Below are positions 4,761 to 5,175 of a DNA stretch of 5,175 bases, piece after piece. The DNA is from Candidatus Pacearchaeota archaeon (GTDB taxonomy: Archaea; Nanoarchaeota; Nanoarchaeia; Pacearchaeales; GW2011-AR1): assembly GCA_002686195.1 (NCBI GenBank), contig NZAS01000007.1:5863-11037 (forward strand). The letters run 5' to 3'. How positions within the stretch are numbered: the first letter of the stretch is position 1; every line of letters begins with the position of its first letter. The translations under genes and the position numbers were made by a program. The notes under the pieces are model-generated. The model was not told the DNA's origin, ran no database searches, and saw only the letters and a program-made list of their open reading frames with translations.

Positions 4761-5175
4761 CGCTTCATAAGACCAACGGAGCTCTTCTTGCGCTTGGAGC
4801 CACAGCAGCCCTGGGTGCCCTGGGTGCGGTGAAGGCCGGGAGCCCAGCCAAGTACAAGGGCAAATTGCGCCATTTTGACGACGAATTCAAACGTCTCTTT
4901 GGCTCCGTTGCTCACCTTATCGAAGCAAGTAAGGATCAAAACCCGGACCTTGTACTGGCCCGAATAGGCCAAACTCGCGATGCCAAAGGTGCAGTGATCG
5001 TGCCGATGATGATGAACTACTACCGATCCGGGAAACAAGACCTGGTGGTAGGGCCCAAGCTCCGGAGGATGTTCGAGGACACCAGCGTAGCCAATGTTCC
5101 ATGGGACATGGTGCGAATGCCCTACAAGGCCTTCATCATCAATCTTCCCGAGTGCGATTGGCCCCTGTGGAGTCC
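4757..5175 (+). CDS. Second AcrVA2-like protein with membrane prefix, N-terminal part (139 aa visible)
   Basis: The ATG overlaps the preceding stop (ATGA), with AGGA at 4747-4750, six bases upstream. The frame stays open to the right edge, so the gene is cut. Prefix: M-T-L-H-K-T-N-G-A-L-L-A-L, hydrophobic to about residue 25, then K-A-G-S-P (26-30) and a Lys-rich stretch (A-K-Y-K-G-K), a weaker version of the K-R-G-S flank. H39-F-D matches H32-F-D of the protein at 2058. Residues 97-138 align without gaps to its residues 91-132 with 15 of 42 identical, including G-x-K-L, M-F, V-P, P-Y-x-A and L-P-x-C-x-W. That places this protein in the same AcrVA2-like group, whose remembered signature is L-N-L-P-D-W-C. 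The L-P-E-C-D-W at 130-135 fits. The C-terminal half, where the G-H-W motif and basic arm would lie, is beyond the window. Most AcrVA2-like proteins have no tested function. Confidence 0.7.
   Translation, partial: MTLHKTNGALLALGATAALGALGAVKAGSPAKYKGKLRHFDDEFKRLFGSVAHLIEASKDQNPDLVLARIGQTRDAKGAVIVPMMMNYYRSGKQDLVVGPKLRRMFEDTSVANVPWDMVRMPYKAFIINLPECDWPLWS

Overview
The window looks like a piece of a bacteriophage (or phage-like element) genome, GC-rich by eye. Every gene supported here lies on the + strand. They are packed almost end to end, and the last four junctions are ATGA stop/start overlaps. The only gene with a confident family-level function is the first: the C-terminal part of an Amidase_2 peptidoglycan amidase (endolysin type) with a membrane segment near its C-terminus. 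The host cannot be named from the sequence. No tRNA, rRNA, CRISPR array, insertion sequence, clear promoter or terminator was seen, and no gene-free stretch exceeds about 40 bases.

Layout: (1) 3-464, amidase, cut by the left edge. (2) 505-726, 73-aa small membrane protein. (3) 731-1315, 194-aa protein with a glycine zipper. (4) 1316-2056, 246-aa protein with a possible winged-helix-like segment and a C-terminal domain resembling a type I restriction specificity (HsdS) recognition domain. (5) 2058-3248, 396-aa AcrVA2-like protein with a very basic C-terminal arm. (6) 3245-3898, 217-aa acidic protein of unknown function. (7) 3895-4350 and (8) 4347-4760, tandem diverged paralogues of 151 and 137 aa. 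(9) 4757-5175, the start of a second AcrVA2-like protein, cut by the right edge.

The main observation is that all eight genes after the amidase begin with the same kind of N-terminal prefix, although most of the proteins behind it are unrelated. The prefix is a short start (often Asn-Gly), a 15-19 residue Ala/Leu/Gly/Val segment, and then usually a basic cluster of the form (K/R)RGS. Codons differ between copies while the protein pattern is kept, which suggests selection on the peptide. The positive charges follow the hydrophobic segment, so the positive-inside rule predicts N-out/C-in anchoring, unlike a Sec signal peptide. I infer a shared targeting, anchoring or processing signal that places a set of proteins at one membrane, in the virion, or in an infection compartment. 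The two AcrVA2-like proteins and the HsdS-like protein hint that the set deals with host defence or nucleic acid, but that is inference. Family assignments other than the amidase rest on remembered motifs and need profile searches.
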